53,989 bases of DNA from Pseudomonadota bacterium (GCA_021805275.1 JAJZFQ010000160.1:1-53989); one strand, 5' to 3'. Shown: positions 1-7,838, counted from the first letter of the stretch. A program made the numbers and translations. Notes: generated from the letters alone by a model not told the origin.

Positions 1-63
1 CTTCGACGCCAAAGCTGCAAGCAGCGATCGCGTTTGCGGAGTGGTATTGCGAGCGCGAGGCAT
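1..63 (-). CDS. PadR-family transcriptional regulator, N-terminal fragment
   Basis: The first 63 bases read on the minus strand give an ATG start (complement of 61-63) and 21 residues running off the window edge: a basic start followed by 'TTPQTRSLLAALASK'. This resembles the first helix of PadR-type winged-helix repressors, in which a 'SPQTLAVLRALL'-like stretch follows the start. The bases just upstream (about 74-100) are very AT-rich compared with the surroundings, as expected for a promoter/operator of an autoregulated repressor. The fragment is too short to assign a ligand, and no strong ribosome binding site is seen. Confidence 0.5.
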   Translation of the reverse strand, partial: MPRARNTTPQTRSLLAALASK

Positions 64-533
64 GGTGAAAGTCTACATATATTGATAATTGAGTCAAGCG
101 CCCCGCTGCGGGTGTGCGGGGTGGACCCGCAGCGATGCGACGGGCTAGCGATTGGCGGCGTCCCGGACGTCGGGGAGCCATAGTTTGATCGGCCGGTGTT
201 CACTGCTGAGCGTGCTAAAAAGTCCGCTTCCTGCGGTATGCCCCAGATGCGGTCTATCAATATGCGAGTCCCATCGCACGCTGAAGCAGGGAGATATGCG
301 CGCTTGATTCGCACGTCTAGCCGACGCTTCGGCTGTGCCATAATTGCGTTCTCCAGGGTAACTCGACCGACTATCAGCGGCGCCGCACAGCTGCCAGCGC
401 TCTGCGAACGGGCCTCCGCTGTCGCCGCAGACGGCTGCGGTACCTCTTTAGCTGGGCTGCACTTGGCTCGGCTAATGATATGGTGCCGGTCGCATTGGGC
501 AAAGCACACCATCCTGAGATATGAGACAAGTTC
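64..533. other. Gene-free stretch with one strong hairpin
   Basis: No convincing gene is seen. An ORF at 196-639 has no recognisable product and runs into the YbaK-type gene in another frame. The one structured element is a perfect 10-base inverted repeat, 104-113 against 125-134, with an 11-base loop. It has no T-run on either side, so it is not a clear terminator. Confidence 0.5.
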
Positions 534-1061
534 ATGTCTGAATCCGATCACACCTCCGCGCCTTCCCGCTGCTCGACCGACGTACGCAGCCGGGGCAGTA
601 TCGAGCGTGTCATGCGAGCGGCGAGCACCGCGGGGCTAGAGGTCGAGATCCGACTCATGCCGGAGAGTACACGGACAGCCGAGGAGGCCGCACGCGCCTG
701 CGGCTGCAGCGTCGGGAAGATCGTAAAATCACTTGTGTTCGAAAGAGTCGATACGTCCGCACTAGTGCTTCTGCTCATTGCCGGCGACCGCATGGCCGAT
801 CTCCCGTCCGTCGCGCGAGAAGTGGGAGCGGAACTGGTGCGTGCTGATCCGAAACGCGTGAGGCGCGAGACAGGATTTGCTATCGGCGGGGTTGCACCTA
901 TCGGGCATCTTGCCGCTCTGCCGGTATACATGGATGCGTCGCTGCTCGATCACGAATTTGTCTGGGCCGCCGCGGGTGCTCCCAATGCCGTATTCCGAGT
1001 GGCCCCCCAGCAGCTACGCGAGGTCGCCTCGGCCACAGTGCTCGGGACAGCAGCGCGATAA
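534..1061 (+). CDS. YbaK/EbsC-family aminoacyl-tRNA deacylase
   Basis: A 175-residue protein matching the YbaK/prolyl-tRNA editing fold, in which a small cytosolic hydrolase removes wrongly attached amino acids from tRNA. The visible family signatures are the lysine in 'GKIVKSLVF' (about K65), a hydrophobic strand 'ALVLLLIAGD' at about 76-85, and the glycine-rich 'TGFAIGGVAPIGH' at about 113-125. These correspond to the conserved Lys and the GxxP loop that positions the substrate. Length is normal for the stand-alone family after allowing for about 20 poorly conserved N-terminal residues; a start further in is possible. It stands alone, with no clear operon partner. The specificity (Cys-tRNA-Pro, Ala-tRNA-Pro or another) cannot be told from sequence alone. 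Confidence 0.85.
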   Translation: MSESDHTSAPSRCSTDVRSRGSIERVMRAASTAGLEVEIRLMPESTRTAEEAARACGCSVGKIVKSLVFERVDTSALVLLLIAGDRMADLPSVAREVGAELVRADPKRVRRETGFAIGGVAPIGHLAALPVYMDASLLDHEFVWAAAGAPNAVFRVAPQQLREVASATVLGTAAR

Positions 1062-2186
1062 GCGCACGCGATCACACTTGCCGAACGTGCTCCTATCAGG
1101 CGGTGGCCGCCGCATTGCGCACGGGTCACCCGGTGATCAACTCGATTCGGACGCGCACGGTCGAATGCCATAGGCTGCGTAACGAAGTCGGTTGCATCGA
1201 TCAGTCGCCCTCAGCAGTAAACCCCATAACCTTCGCGGGGCCGTTGCGCTCGGCCCGCGCACCGACGCACAGTTGATCTATGTGGACGTCAAGATAACCG
1301 GCGTGTGCGCCAACCGTAGTACGGCATTGGCGATAAAGCCTCAACCGTTCGGCTCCATCTGCCGGTCGAGACTGACGAAGCCGTGGTCCGCTTCCCCTTC
1401 AAAACTGGCATTCATACTCGAGCGCCTGCGCGAGACGCGGGGGGTGATGAGCGCATGCCGCGTTGTCACCCAACCGCCGTCGACCCAGTTACGATTCGAC
1501 TCTGCATGTGCGTGAATCGCGAGTAGTCACTGCGGTTCCATAATCTCGTCGTGCCAAAACCATTTTTCCTCGTCGTGTCGATTTCTCGACGCTGGTATGC
1601 CGCAACTGCGCAATCCGGTCCGACTGGTCCCCGCCCTCTTCGGTTTGATGGTCATCGCCGTATGCGTAATCGCCCACACAAAGGATTCGCGCCAGCAATT
1701 CTGATGGGGATGTGAATCGAGTCCGACATCCAATCCGTCTGATTTTGGAGACAATCGGCGCGTACTAGCGCTATGAGAGCCCACTGCCGTGCGTCACGAC
1801 GTGCGGTACCGGGCCTGCGGCGCCGAATTCGCGTGATCAAAAGGTTGAACACACGACGCGTTTAAGCGACGCCATTAGGCGACGCCATACACTGAACATG
1901 CTGCGCGAGGTCCACCACTTCCGTATTATTGAACCGCGGACAAGTCGCTCATGTCGATATGCATGTGCCACTCACTGCCAGTGCCGAGCTCACGACGAGC
2001 GATTACGTCAAATTCGCGTCGCTCGCCGCTTGTCGGCTGCGAATGGCCGTCGGTCGGAACCAATCGCAGTGTCCGAGGGTTCACTGAATAATGTCGTGCG
2101 CTCCATTGAACGACTTTCGTTCCATGTTAGGCACAATGTGGAAGCAAACGGGCTGGAGGCCCTCGATCGCTGGAGAACTAATCGTC
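1062..2186. other. Long stretch without a supported gene
   Basis: About 1.1 kb with short ORFs in all frames but none with a recognisable domain, good ribosome binding site or sensible composition. Two small things are visible: a tandem copy of the 10-mer GCGACGCCAT at 1864-1888, and a 35-codon hydrophobic ORF at 1597-1704, listed separately. It may be decayed coding DNA. Confidence 0.4.
1597..1704 (+). pseudogene. Possible gene relic: short hydrophobic ORF
   Basis: A 35-residue ORF beginning 'MPQLRNPVRLVPALFG' and continuing into a single hydrophobic segment. The 'NPVRLV' followed by a membrane helix recalls the N-terminus of TrkH-type potassium uptake subunits, but the similarity is short and I cannot confirm it. 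No ribosome binding site is visible. It could be the stump of a decayed gene, a small membrane protein, or chance. Confidence 0.15.
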
Positions 2187-3134
2187 ATGAAAAATTTCTC
2201 TCGGACCATAACGTTGCGGCGGGGTCTACGCTTCGCCGCTCTTGCGTTGCTCACTCTCCCGTTGACGGCTTGCGGCGGGAGTGGCTCCTCATCTGGTCCT
2301 GCCATCTTGAATCTCGGCGTCACCGACAGCCCGGTGACCTCAGCGAGCGCAGTGGTTGTCTCGTTCACGGGCGTCGAACTTCAACCACACGGGGGCGGAA
2401 GCGCCGTCACGTTCAATTTCAACAGCCCGCAGACGATTGACCTGCTGAATGAACAGAATGGAAATGAGGCCTCGCTCCTCAGCGGTGCGTCAGTTCCGGC
2501 AGGGAACTACGATTGGATTCGCCTGTTGCTTAATGTCTCATCAAACGGGACGGTGGCGAATTCGTACATCGAGATCAATGGGGCTCAATACCCGCTCGTG
2601 ATCCCGAGTGGTGCCCAGACGGGGCTGAAGCTGGTCCAGGGCTTCACCATGACGGCCAATCAAATCGCCAACTTCACCATCGACTTCATGCTACAGGAGT
2701 CGATCACAGCCCCGCCCGGGCTGACCTCCGGCGGCGGCACCCAGGATTACATCCTCAAGCCGGCGCTGCGCCTGATCAATAATGTGCAGGCGGGTACCAT
2801 CAGCGGCACCGTGGCGCTGTCAACCCTGCAGAGTGAATCCGCGTGCCTTGCCGGCTATTCGGGTAGCGGCCCGTTGCCAAATGCCCAGGTTGATATTTTT
2901 TCCGGGACCGTCACGCCCTCGAGCAGCGTCGCTCCGGTGGTGGAGCCCGAGATTGCGCTCTCGGCCTCGGGCAGCTATAGCTACGATCAGCCGCTCCTGC
3001 TCGCGGGCGACTACACCGTGGCACTGGCGTGTTCAAGCACTTCGAGCACCGGGACGACCACGGTGACGTTCATACCAGTCGCTGGCACGGCCGCGACCGT
3101 GACGGCCAATCAAACAACGACGATCGACTTCTGA
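2187..3134 (+). CDS. DUF4382-domain lipoprotein
   Basis: A 315-residue exported protein. The N-terminus is a lipoprotein signal: basic residues, a hydrophobic core, then the lipobox LTAC with the lipidated cysteine at residue 29, followed by a Gly/Ser linker. Residues about 38-190 match the DUF4382 domain: 'LNLGVTDSPV', a strand ending 'VSFTGVELQ', 'PAGNYDWIRLLLN' and 'LKPALRLINNV'. A C-terminal part of about 100 residues looks like a carboxypeptidase-regulatory or immunoglobulin-like beta-sandwich ('GTISGTVALS' to 'AGDYTVALAC'). I chose the ATG at 2187 over an upstream in-frame ATG at 2091 because GGAGA lies at 2172-2176 and the signal peptide starts there. Function is unknown; such proteins are usually anchored in the envelope of Gram-negative bacteria. 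It is a single gene. Confidence 0.8.
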   Translation: MKNFSRTITLRRGLRFAALALLTLPLTACGGSGSSSGPAILNLGVTDSPVTSASAVVVSFTGVELQPHGGGSAVTFNFNSPQTIDLLNEQNGNEASLLSGASVPAGNYDWIRLLLNVSSNGTVANSYIEINGAQYPLVIPSGAQTGLKLVQGFTMTANQIANFTIDFMLQESITAPPGLTSGGGTQDYILKPALRLINNVQAGTISGTVALSTLQSESACLAGYSGSGPLPNAQVDIFSGTVTPSSSVAPVVEPEIALSASGSYSYDQPLLLAGDYTVALACSSTSSTGTTTVTFIPVAGTAATVTANQTTTIDF

Positions 3135-3352
3135 GGTCTCGCCGGGCCGCACGCCTCTCGCCGCATTTAGGCGGTCAGGGGCCTGCGGCGCCGGCGAGGA
3201 AATTTTCAATTTTGAGCTTTCGACGCTCATCAATGGAGGATGTCGCCTCTCTTGAATTGGCACCTGCAGCCATCCACCGCAGGCCGTCGACTTCGCCGAG
3301 TGGACAGGTGGGTCAGCCGGAGGAACCCGGGGTACCTGCTTGACTTCGGGAC
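3135..3352. other. Intergenic spacer
   Basis: Between the DUF4382 gene and the riboswitch promoter. It contains a small hairpin (TGAGC, 7-base loop, GCTCA, near 3215-3231) just after an A/T-rich run. It could end transcription of the lipoprotein gene, but it is followed by few T residues. Confidence 0.3.
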
Positions 3353-3384
3353 TTGACGACTGGCAGTGCCGGAATCAATATAGT
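3353..3384 (+). promoter_or_regulatory. Predicted sigma-70 promoter of the cbpAB transcript
   Basis: TTGACG at 3353-3358 is followed after 17 bases by CAATAT at 3376-3381, or after 20 bases by the better-looking TATAGT at 3379-3384. A start site 7-10 bases further on would place the transcript end right at the first base-paired helix of the cobalamin riboswitch (3392), which supports the call. Confidence 0.5.
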
Positions 3385-3391
3385 GGCACGC

Positions 3392-3556
3392 ATTGGTTCG
3401 AAGAAACGGAACACGGTGAAAATCCGTGGCGGGCCCGCCGCTGTATCCGGGGACGGCCGCTGCAGGGTTGAAAGACCCACCACTGACGGGGATTACCCCG
3501 GCGGGAAGGCGCAGCGATCCGGCTGATCCGGTAGCCAGAAGACGTCTCGAACTGAT
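3392..3556 (+). promoter_or_regulatory. Cobalamin (B12) riboswitch 1
   Basis: The conserved core of the AdoCbl riboswitch is readable: 'GGAACACGGTGAAAATCCG' and 'GCCGCTGTATCCGGGGACG' (3408-3455), 'CCACTGACGGGG' and 'GGCGGGAAGGCG' (3480-3513), and 'AGCCAGAAGAC' at about 3535-3545. The closing P1 helix pairs ATTGGTTCGA (3392-3401) with TCGAACTGAT (3547-3556). A strong intrinsic terminator begins 15 bases later, so this is a transcription-terminating switch: with cobalamin bound, the transcript should stop before the cbpA start codon. The aptamer is certain by pattern; the ligand form (adenosyl or methyl/hydroxo) is not. Confidence 0.92.
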
Positions 3557-3571
3557 TCGGAGTCGTGGCAA

Positions 3572-3626
3572 GGGCTCCGGCTGGGCGCATGCAATTGCGT
3601 GCGCCCAGCCGGAGCCCTTTTTGTTT
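3572..3626 (+). terminator. Intrinsic terminator in the cbpAB leader
   Basis: A very long GC-rich hairpin: 3572-3589 pairs perfectly with 3600-3617 (18 bp), and even the loop is nearly self-complementary. TTTTTGTTT follows directly at 3618-3626. It sits between the riboswitch aptamer and the peptide gene, so it is the expression platform rather than an end-of-gene terminator. Confidence 0.9.
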
Positions 3627-3649
3627 GTGCATATCCCGAGGAGTGGATC

Positions 3650-3802
3650 ATGAACCAGGCCGTTCTCATCAAGGCGCAGACCCTGCTGCTTCCCCTGTCT
3701 TCGCCGGCACGAGTCCCGACCATTGCCGTGCGCAAGACCTGCAATCCGGCTGGAATCGGCCTTTCGCACTACGTTCTGGTGAACAAGAAGGTCGCGCTGT
3801 GA
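3650..3802 (+). CDS. cbpA: Short modified-peptide precursor, CbpA-like
   Basis: A 50-residue peptide with its own strong ribosome binding site (GAGGAG at 3638-3643) and an ATG at 3650. The first half is hydrophobic ('AVLIKAQTLLLPLSS'), like a leader. The second half holds the motif 'RKTCNPAGIGLSHY' with the only cysteine (residue 31), then 'VLVNKKVAL'. The stop codon overlaps the GTG start of the radical SAM gene (GTGA), so the two are translationally coupled. From memory of the NCBI family names, small peptides next to a cobalamin riboswitch and a SPASM radical SAM enzyme are called CbpA and CbpB; I could not check this by search. The product is inferred to be a RiPP. The modification, the mature form and the function are unknown. 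The riboswitch suggests that it is made when cobalamin is short. Confidence 0.75.
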   Translation: MNQAVLIKAQTLLLPLSSPARVPTIAVRKTCNPAGIGLSHYVLVNKKVAL

Positions 3803-5178
3803 GCGCCAGTCCGTCTGCCGAGACAGGTACCCAACCGGCGCTCATTCCCTTAGACATCGGCCACCCCGTCTATTCAGCCATGCTCGATCCTGATACCGCC
3901 TTCTGGGCCTTGGTGGACAAGACGCGCCTGGCCCACACCCTGGAGGGCGATTCACTTCGAGACGCCTATCGCCAGCACGCCGATGTCTGTCGGCGCGAGA
4001 TGCGTGCGCTGCGCTTCGAGCTGAAGCCGTCGGGGGTTTATCTCAATCCCACCGAACGCTGCAATCTGAACTGCCGGTACTGCTACCTACCGGAGGGACA
4101 ACGTCGCAGCGGCGGACACATGAGCGCTGATCACCTGCTCGCCTCACTCAGCCGGCTGCGTGATCATTTCCGCACGATCATGCCCGAAGCCAGCAAACCT
4201 CGCGCAATCTTCCACGGCGCAGAGCCGCTGATGAACCGGGACGCTGTGTTTGCCGCCATCGATGCGTTCGCTGATGACTTCATCTTCGGGCTGCAGACTA
4301 ATGGCACGCTGCTCGACGATGGGGCGGTGCGATTTCTCACGGCGAGAAACGTCAGCATCGGATTGTCGCTGGATGGCCCGTCCGCCGATATCACCGACGC
4401 CACCCGGCGCACCTGGAGCAGAAGGAGTGTGCACAATCGCGTGCTGGCGGCAATGGATCGTCTACGGGGCTACGACTCCTGGAGCGTCATTACCACCTGC
4501 ACCACTGAAAACTTGCCGTATCTCACCGCAATGGTCGAACTGTTGCATGCCCGTGAAGTGCCTACCTGCATGCTCAATGCCGTCCGGTGCACCCTCTCCG
4601 GCGCACATGGCGTCAGGCCGGACGATGGAGCGATGTCGCGAGCGTTCTTCCAAGCACTTGACCGCACGCACGAACTCTACCGCGATAGCGGCCGGAAGCT
4701 CGTCGTGGCCAATTTCGCCAATATTCTCATTGCGATCCTGGCGCCAACGGCGCGGCGGTTGATGTGTGATATCTCACCGTGCGGTGCGGGCCGCGCTTTC
4801 TTCGCTCTATCCGCGGACGGCAGCCTCTATCCCTGTAGCGAATTTATCGGGCTGCCCCGATTCAACGCAGGCTATCTGTTGGCCGATGGCGGCATCGAAG
4901 CAGCACTGAGCTCCGATGCCTTCAGATCTATTACCGAACGGAACGTGGATACATTCAGTCCGTGCAACGAGTGCGCGATCCGTCACTTCTGCGGCTCGCC
5001 CTGTCCAGCCGAGGCTCACGAAATGAACGGGCGGTTGGGCGCCAAGGGCGCATTCTGCGATTTTTACAGGGAGCAGGTTAACTATGCTCTACGCTTGATT
5101 GCCGACAGTAAAGCTGACGATTTCCTGTGGGAGGGCTGGGACGACGGCACCGAGACCCTCTTAGACCTAGCGCACTGA
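3799..5178 (+). CDS. cbpB: Peptide-modifying radical SAM/SPASM enzyme, CbpB-like
   Basis: A 459-residue enzyme from the GTG at 3799. The SAM-binding 4Fe-4S motif CxxxCxxC is 'CNLNCRYC' (C88, C92, C95). It is followed by the barrel motifs 'FHGAEPLMN', 'LQTNGTLL' and 'IGLSLDGP'. The C-terminal third carries a SPASM domain with many cysteines for auxiliary clusters: 'CDISPCGAG', 'YPCSEF', and 'CNECAIRHFCGSPCPAEAH' ending in 'FCDFY'. This layout is typical of enzymes that modify ribosomal peptides (thioether, C-C crosslink or epimerisation). The roughly 80 residues before the first motif may hold the peptide-recognition part. The start is set by a 4-base overlap with the peptide gene and the AGAAGG just upstream. 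No transporter or protease follows within 400 bases, so export of the product is unexplained. CbpB naming is from memory of the family; radical SAM/SPASM assignment is secure. Confidence 0.88.
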   Translation: MSASPSAETGTQPALIPLDIGHPVYSAMLDPDTAFWALVDKTRLAHTLEGDSLRDAYRQHADVCRREMRALRFELKPSGVYLNPTERCNLNCRYCYLPEGQRRSGGHMSADHLLASLSRLRDHFRTIMPEASKPRAIFHGAEPLMNRDAVFAAIDAFADDFIFGLQTNGTLLDDGAVRFLTARNVSIGLSLDGPSADITDATRRTWSRRSVHNRVLAAMDRLRGYDSWSVITTCTTENLPYLTAMVELLHAREVPTCMLNAVRCTLSGAHGVRPDDGAMSRAFFQALDRTHELYRDSGRKLVVANFANILIAILAPTARRLMCDISPCGAGRAFFALSADGSLYPCSEFIGLPRFNAGYLLADGGIEAALSSDAFRSITERNVDTFSPCNECAIRHFCGSPCPAEAHEMNGRLGAKGAFCDFYREQVNYALRLIADSKADDFLWEGWDDGTETLLDLAH

Positions 5179-5592
5179 CGCCATGGGTCGGCGCCTAACC
5201 TAATGAGGTTCGGGATTGAGTCTGGCGAGACCTCAGCCGCGCCAGATACTGCCACTGTGCGCACACGTCCTGCGACCACAGGACTTGCGGGTCGGACAAA
5301 GCAGGATCTGGCGCCCGACTGGACTTGGGCACTTGCATGAAACGAGCCGCTCTGCTTCTGAGTCTAGCTGCACCAATTTCGCCACCGGCTGAGCCACGCG
5401 CTCATGCCCCCATCGGACCATGCGCGCAATCGTAGCCTCGGGCCGACCGCCTAAGCTCGCGGCACTCGAGAAGCGCTCGGTTAATACAGACGCCCCTGAG
5501 AGCTCAAGACCACCAAACCGTTGGCCACCGTGTCCGAACGGAACAATCCACAGCGCTTGCATAGCCCGATTCATCGGCGTACGCTCCCTGCC
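5179..5592. other. Stretch without a supported gene before riboswitch 2
   Basis: No supported gene. A minus-strand ORF at 5233-5574 (113 residues, Cys-rich tail) has no recognisable domain and no clear ribosome binding site. No strong terminator follows cbpB; only a weak AACC/GGTT hairpin near 5197-5210 is seen. The promoter for riboswitch 2 should lie near the right end but no good sigma-70 boxes stand out. Confidence 0.4.
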
Positions 5593-5793
5593 GTCTCAGG
5601 TGGTCCAGGAAATCAAGTTCCCTGGACTGAAACGGGAAGCTGGTGCGCATCCGCTCCACGGACGCAAATCCAGCGCTGCCCACGCAACGGTAAGCGAACG
5701 ACAGACCGCGACAAACCACTGTGCCCACAGCACGGGAAGGGGCGGTCTTGAGGACTTCACGTCCATTCGCAAGCCCGGAGACCGGCCGGAGAC
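5593..5793 (+). promoter_or_regulatory. Cobalamin (B12) riboswitch 2, ahead of the cob operon
   Basis: A second AdoCbl-type aptamer. A stem pairs GTCCAGG with CCTGGAC near 5603-5626, then comes 'AAACGGGAAGCTGGTGCG' (about 5630-5647), 'GCTGCCCACGCAACGGTAA' (about 5675-5693), 'CCACTGTGCC' (about 5717-5726), 'CACGGGAAGG' and 'AAGCCCGGAGACCGG' (5771-5785). The closing helix pairs GTCTC (5593-5597) with GAGAC (5789-5793) and extends inward with one mismatch. No intrinsic terminator follows. Instead a hairpin that can hide a ribosome binding site lies at 5865-5915, suggesting translational control of the operon by cobalamin. Confidence 0.9.
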
Positions 5794-5864
5794 ACGCACT
5801 CGGCGACTCGCGTTGGGCGATGTCAGACCGGTTACGATATCTGCGTATCGCAGCCCTCTGTCAT

Positions 5865-5915
5865 CTCCACACGCTTGCGCCGAGGCCGTCTCGATGCACG
5901 TGGCGTGTGTAGGAG
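5865..5915 (+). promoter_or_regulatory. Ribosome-binding-site sequestering hairpin
   Basis: CTCC (5865-5868) plus ACACGC (5869-5874) can pair with GCGTGT (5903-5908) plus GGAG (5912-5915), with a 3-base bulge. GGAG is the Shine-Dalgarno of the ORF starting at 5923, so the hairpin would block translation. This is the expected expression platform for a translation-type cobalamin switch. That the switch controls this hairpin is inferred from its position. Confidence 0.55.
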
Positions 5916-5922
5916 TAGACAG

Positions 5923-6309
5923 ATGAGTTTTTTGCTCGCCGGGGCACCCCTGCCTCTGCCAACTCAGCATCGCAGTCTCAAGACATCCGAAGCTACGAGC
6001 TTCAAACTCGGTCCGCACCCGGATCGGCGTGTCGGCGCGTTGCTCAGCCGCGACGGTCAGAGAGTGCTCGCGGATCTGTGGCGATGCGCCGGCAGCCTTG
6101 CGCTCGCGGCAAGCGTCAGCTTGCTAGTAACCGAGGGTAGTTTCTACTGGCGCGGACATCGAAGCGCCGAGGTTGCCCTCGCCGGTTGGCACTCCAGTTT
6201 CCCGAACTGTTACGCCCTTTTCATGTGCGTCACTGCTGGCAGCGCCCGGCTCTCCGCGCTGAGTTACGGCGCCGCGAGCCATCGCTTGTCATTGCGCGCG
6301 CAGCGATAA
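5923..6309 (+). CDS. Uncharacterised ORF between riboswitch 2 and cobO
   Basis: A 128-residue ORF with ATG at 5923 and AGGAG at 5911-5915. I do not recognise it. It has a basic middle, then one hydrophobic stretch at about residues 53-67 ('AGSLALAASVSLLVT') and a second, weaker one ('CYALFMCVTAG') at about 94-104, so it may be a small membrane protein. The Shine-Dalgarno can be sequestered by the hairpin downstream of the cobalamin riboswitch, which argues that this start codon is really used and is B12-controlled. cobO follows 42 bases later on the same strand. Alternatives: a decayed gene, or a leader ORF that couples translation to cobO. Confidence 0.45.
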   Translation: MSFLLAGAPLPLPTQHRSLKTSEATSFKLGPHPDRRVGALLSRDGQRVLADLWRCAGSLALAASVSLLVTEGSFYWRGHRSAEVALAGWHSSFPNCYALFMCVTAGSARLSALSYGAASHRLSLRAQR

Positions 6310-6351
6310 TTGATATAACGATCACCCGACGCCACACTCGAGATTGCAACT

Positions 6352-6981
6352 ATGCCGACCACAGATGATGCGCCTGCTCACGACGATGCCGAGACGCACC
6401 GCTATCGTGAAAAAATGCGACGCAGAAAGGCCGCAGTAGACAACCGCATCGCAGCCGCGAGCAATCGACGCGGAGTGCTGTTAGTACTGACCGGCAATGG
6501 CAAAGGCAAGAGTTCCTCTGCATTTGGGATGGTTGCGCGGGCGCTTGGGCATGATATGCGAGTCGGAGTGGTGCAGTTCATCAAAGGGAAAGATGCGACG
6601 GGAGAAAGCACATTCTTTCGAGGCTTTCCGCAGGTCAGCTATCACGTAATGGGCGAGGGCTTTACATGGGAAACACAGGATCGTGAACGTGACATTCGGG
6701 CCGCGAGCGCCGCCTGGGATGTCGCCGCGGCCATGCTGCGCGACCCCACTCTCGCACTTGTGGTGCTGGATGAACTCAATATCGCGCTCCGTTACCGTTA
6801 TGTTGCGTTAGATGCTGTTCTCGAGGCGTTTCGCAATCGACCGGCCATGCAGCACGCCGTCGTTACAGGGCGCGGCGCTCCGGCGGAGCTCATCGAGCTC
6901 GCGGACACCGTTACCGACGTGCGTAGCCAAAAACACGCCTTCGACCTCGGTATCGCTGCGCAGCCCGGGATTGAGTTGTAG
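6352..6981 (+). CDS. cobO: Cob(I)yrinic acid a,c-diamide adenosyltransferase
   Basis: A 209-residue CobA/CobO/BtuR-family enzyme that transfers the 5'-deoxyadenosyl group of ATP to the reduced cobalt of corrinoids, in the cytosol. The P-loop 'GNGKGKSS' is at residues 48-55, followed by the family motifs 'VGVVQFIKG', a Glu/Thr-rich stretch ending 'FTWET', 'LVVLDELN' (Walker-B-like) and 'VTGRGAP'. Length is typical. It is the first recognised gene of the cobalamin operon and lies downstream of riboswitch 2. A weak internal promoter (TATAAC at 6314-6319) is possible. The start lacks a strong ribosome binding site, so translation may be coupled to the ORF upstream. Confidence 0.95.
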   Translation: MPTTDDAPAHDDAETHRYREKMRRRKAAVDNRIAAASNRRGVLLVLTGNGKGKSSSAFGMVARALGHDMRVGVVQFIKGKDATGESTFFRGFPQVSYHVMGEGFTWETQDRERDIRAASAAWDVAAAMLRDPTLALVVLDELNIALRYRYVALDAVLEAFRNRPAMQHAVVTGRGAPAELIELADTVTDVRSQKHAFDLGIAAQPGIEL

Positions 6982-7026
6982 ACAATTGACCAATTATCAG
7001 GTGATCCAGCGGAGATTCCTGTTGTC

Positions 7027-7686
7027 GTGAGTACTTCCCCGCACCGCTATGATGAGACGGATCGCGCGGCCGTATACCGTGTAATCCGCGAGCGCCGTGA
7101 TGTCCGGTCATTTTTGCGCACTCCGGTGGAACCGGAGGTGCTCGCCCGTATTCTCCAATGTGCACATGCGGCGCCGAGCGTCGGGCTGTCGCAACCGTGG
7201 CGCTTCTTGCATATTACCCGCCCGGAATTGCGCGGGAAAATACATGCGCTTGTGCAGCTAGAACGATTGCGCACGGCCGATGCACTTGGTCAACGAAGGG
7301 ACGAGTTCCTGCGCCTGAAGGTCGAAGGCATTCTAGATTGTGCCGAGCTGATGGTCGTCGCATTGGCTCAGGGTGGCACGCGGGAGATTTTTGGGCGACG
7401 CACGCTCCCAGAGATGGACTTGGCCTCCGTGGCTTGCGCGATACAGAATTTGTGGCTCGCAGCACGGGCGGAGGGAGTGGGCGTTGGCTGGGTGTCCATG
7501 TTTGACCCAATTGCGCTGGGGAAGCTGCTGCGCTTTCCTGAGAATGTGCGACCCATCGCCATCCTGTGCATTGGTAACGTTGCGCAGTTCGATTCGGCTC
7601 CACGCCTTGCACTGGAGCAATGGCGTCAACCTCGACCACTGGACCAGCTGCTGTTTGAGAATTGCTGGCCGGAAGAGGCGCCATGA
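7027..7686 (+). CDS. bluB: 5,6-dimethylbenzimidazole synthase
   Basis: A 219-residue flavin-destroying BluB enzyme of the nitroreductase fold, which fragments reduced FMN with oxygen to give DMB, the lower base of cobalamin. Visible family features are 'RERRDVRSFL' near the N-terminus (FMN phosphate binding), 'HAAPSVGLSQPWRF' at about 49-62, 'GRRTLPEMDLASVACAIQNLWLAA' split around residues 122-145, and 'GVGVGWVSMFDP' at about 149-160. The start is the GTG at 7027, 45 bases after cobO. The BluB route needs oxygen, so the host makes DMB under air. Its product is the substrate of CobT further along the operon. Confidence 0.95.
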   Translation: MSTSPHRYDETDRAAVYRVIRERRDVRSFLRTPVEPEVLARILQCAHAAPSVGLSQPWRFLHITRPELRGKIHALVQLERLRTADALGQRRDEFLRLKVEGILDCAELMVVALAQGGTREIFGRRTLPEMDLASVACAIQNLWLAARAEGVGVGWVSMFDPIALGKLLRFPENVRPIAILCIGNVAQFDSAPRLALEQWRQPRPLDQLLFENCWPEEAP

Positions 7687-7838
7687 GCAGACGCTTGCGG
7701 CGCGCACAGCATGACGTCTGCCTTGCACATAAGGCTTGGCGCGGAGACACAGTGCGCCATACGACGCCGGATTACCCCATCCGCCCCTCCGCATTCGTGG
7801 TGATTGCAGCGACGACGAGACTCCAGGCCTTGCAATGA
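7683..7838 (+). CDS. Short ORF filling the bluB-cbiB gap
   Basis: A 51-codon ORF that starts inside the bluB stop (ATGA at 7683-7686) and whose TGA overlaps the ATG of cbiB (ATGA at 7835-7838). The deduced peptide is basic, with no recognisable motif. It may be a small protein, or a device that carries ribosomes from bluB to cbiB by termination-reinitiation. It may also be chance; see the finding on ATGA chains. Confidence 0.25.
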   Translation: MSRRLRRAQHDVCLAHKAWRGDTVRHTTPDYPIRPSAFVVIAATTRLQALQ

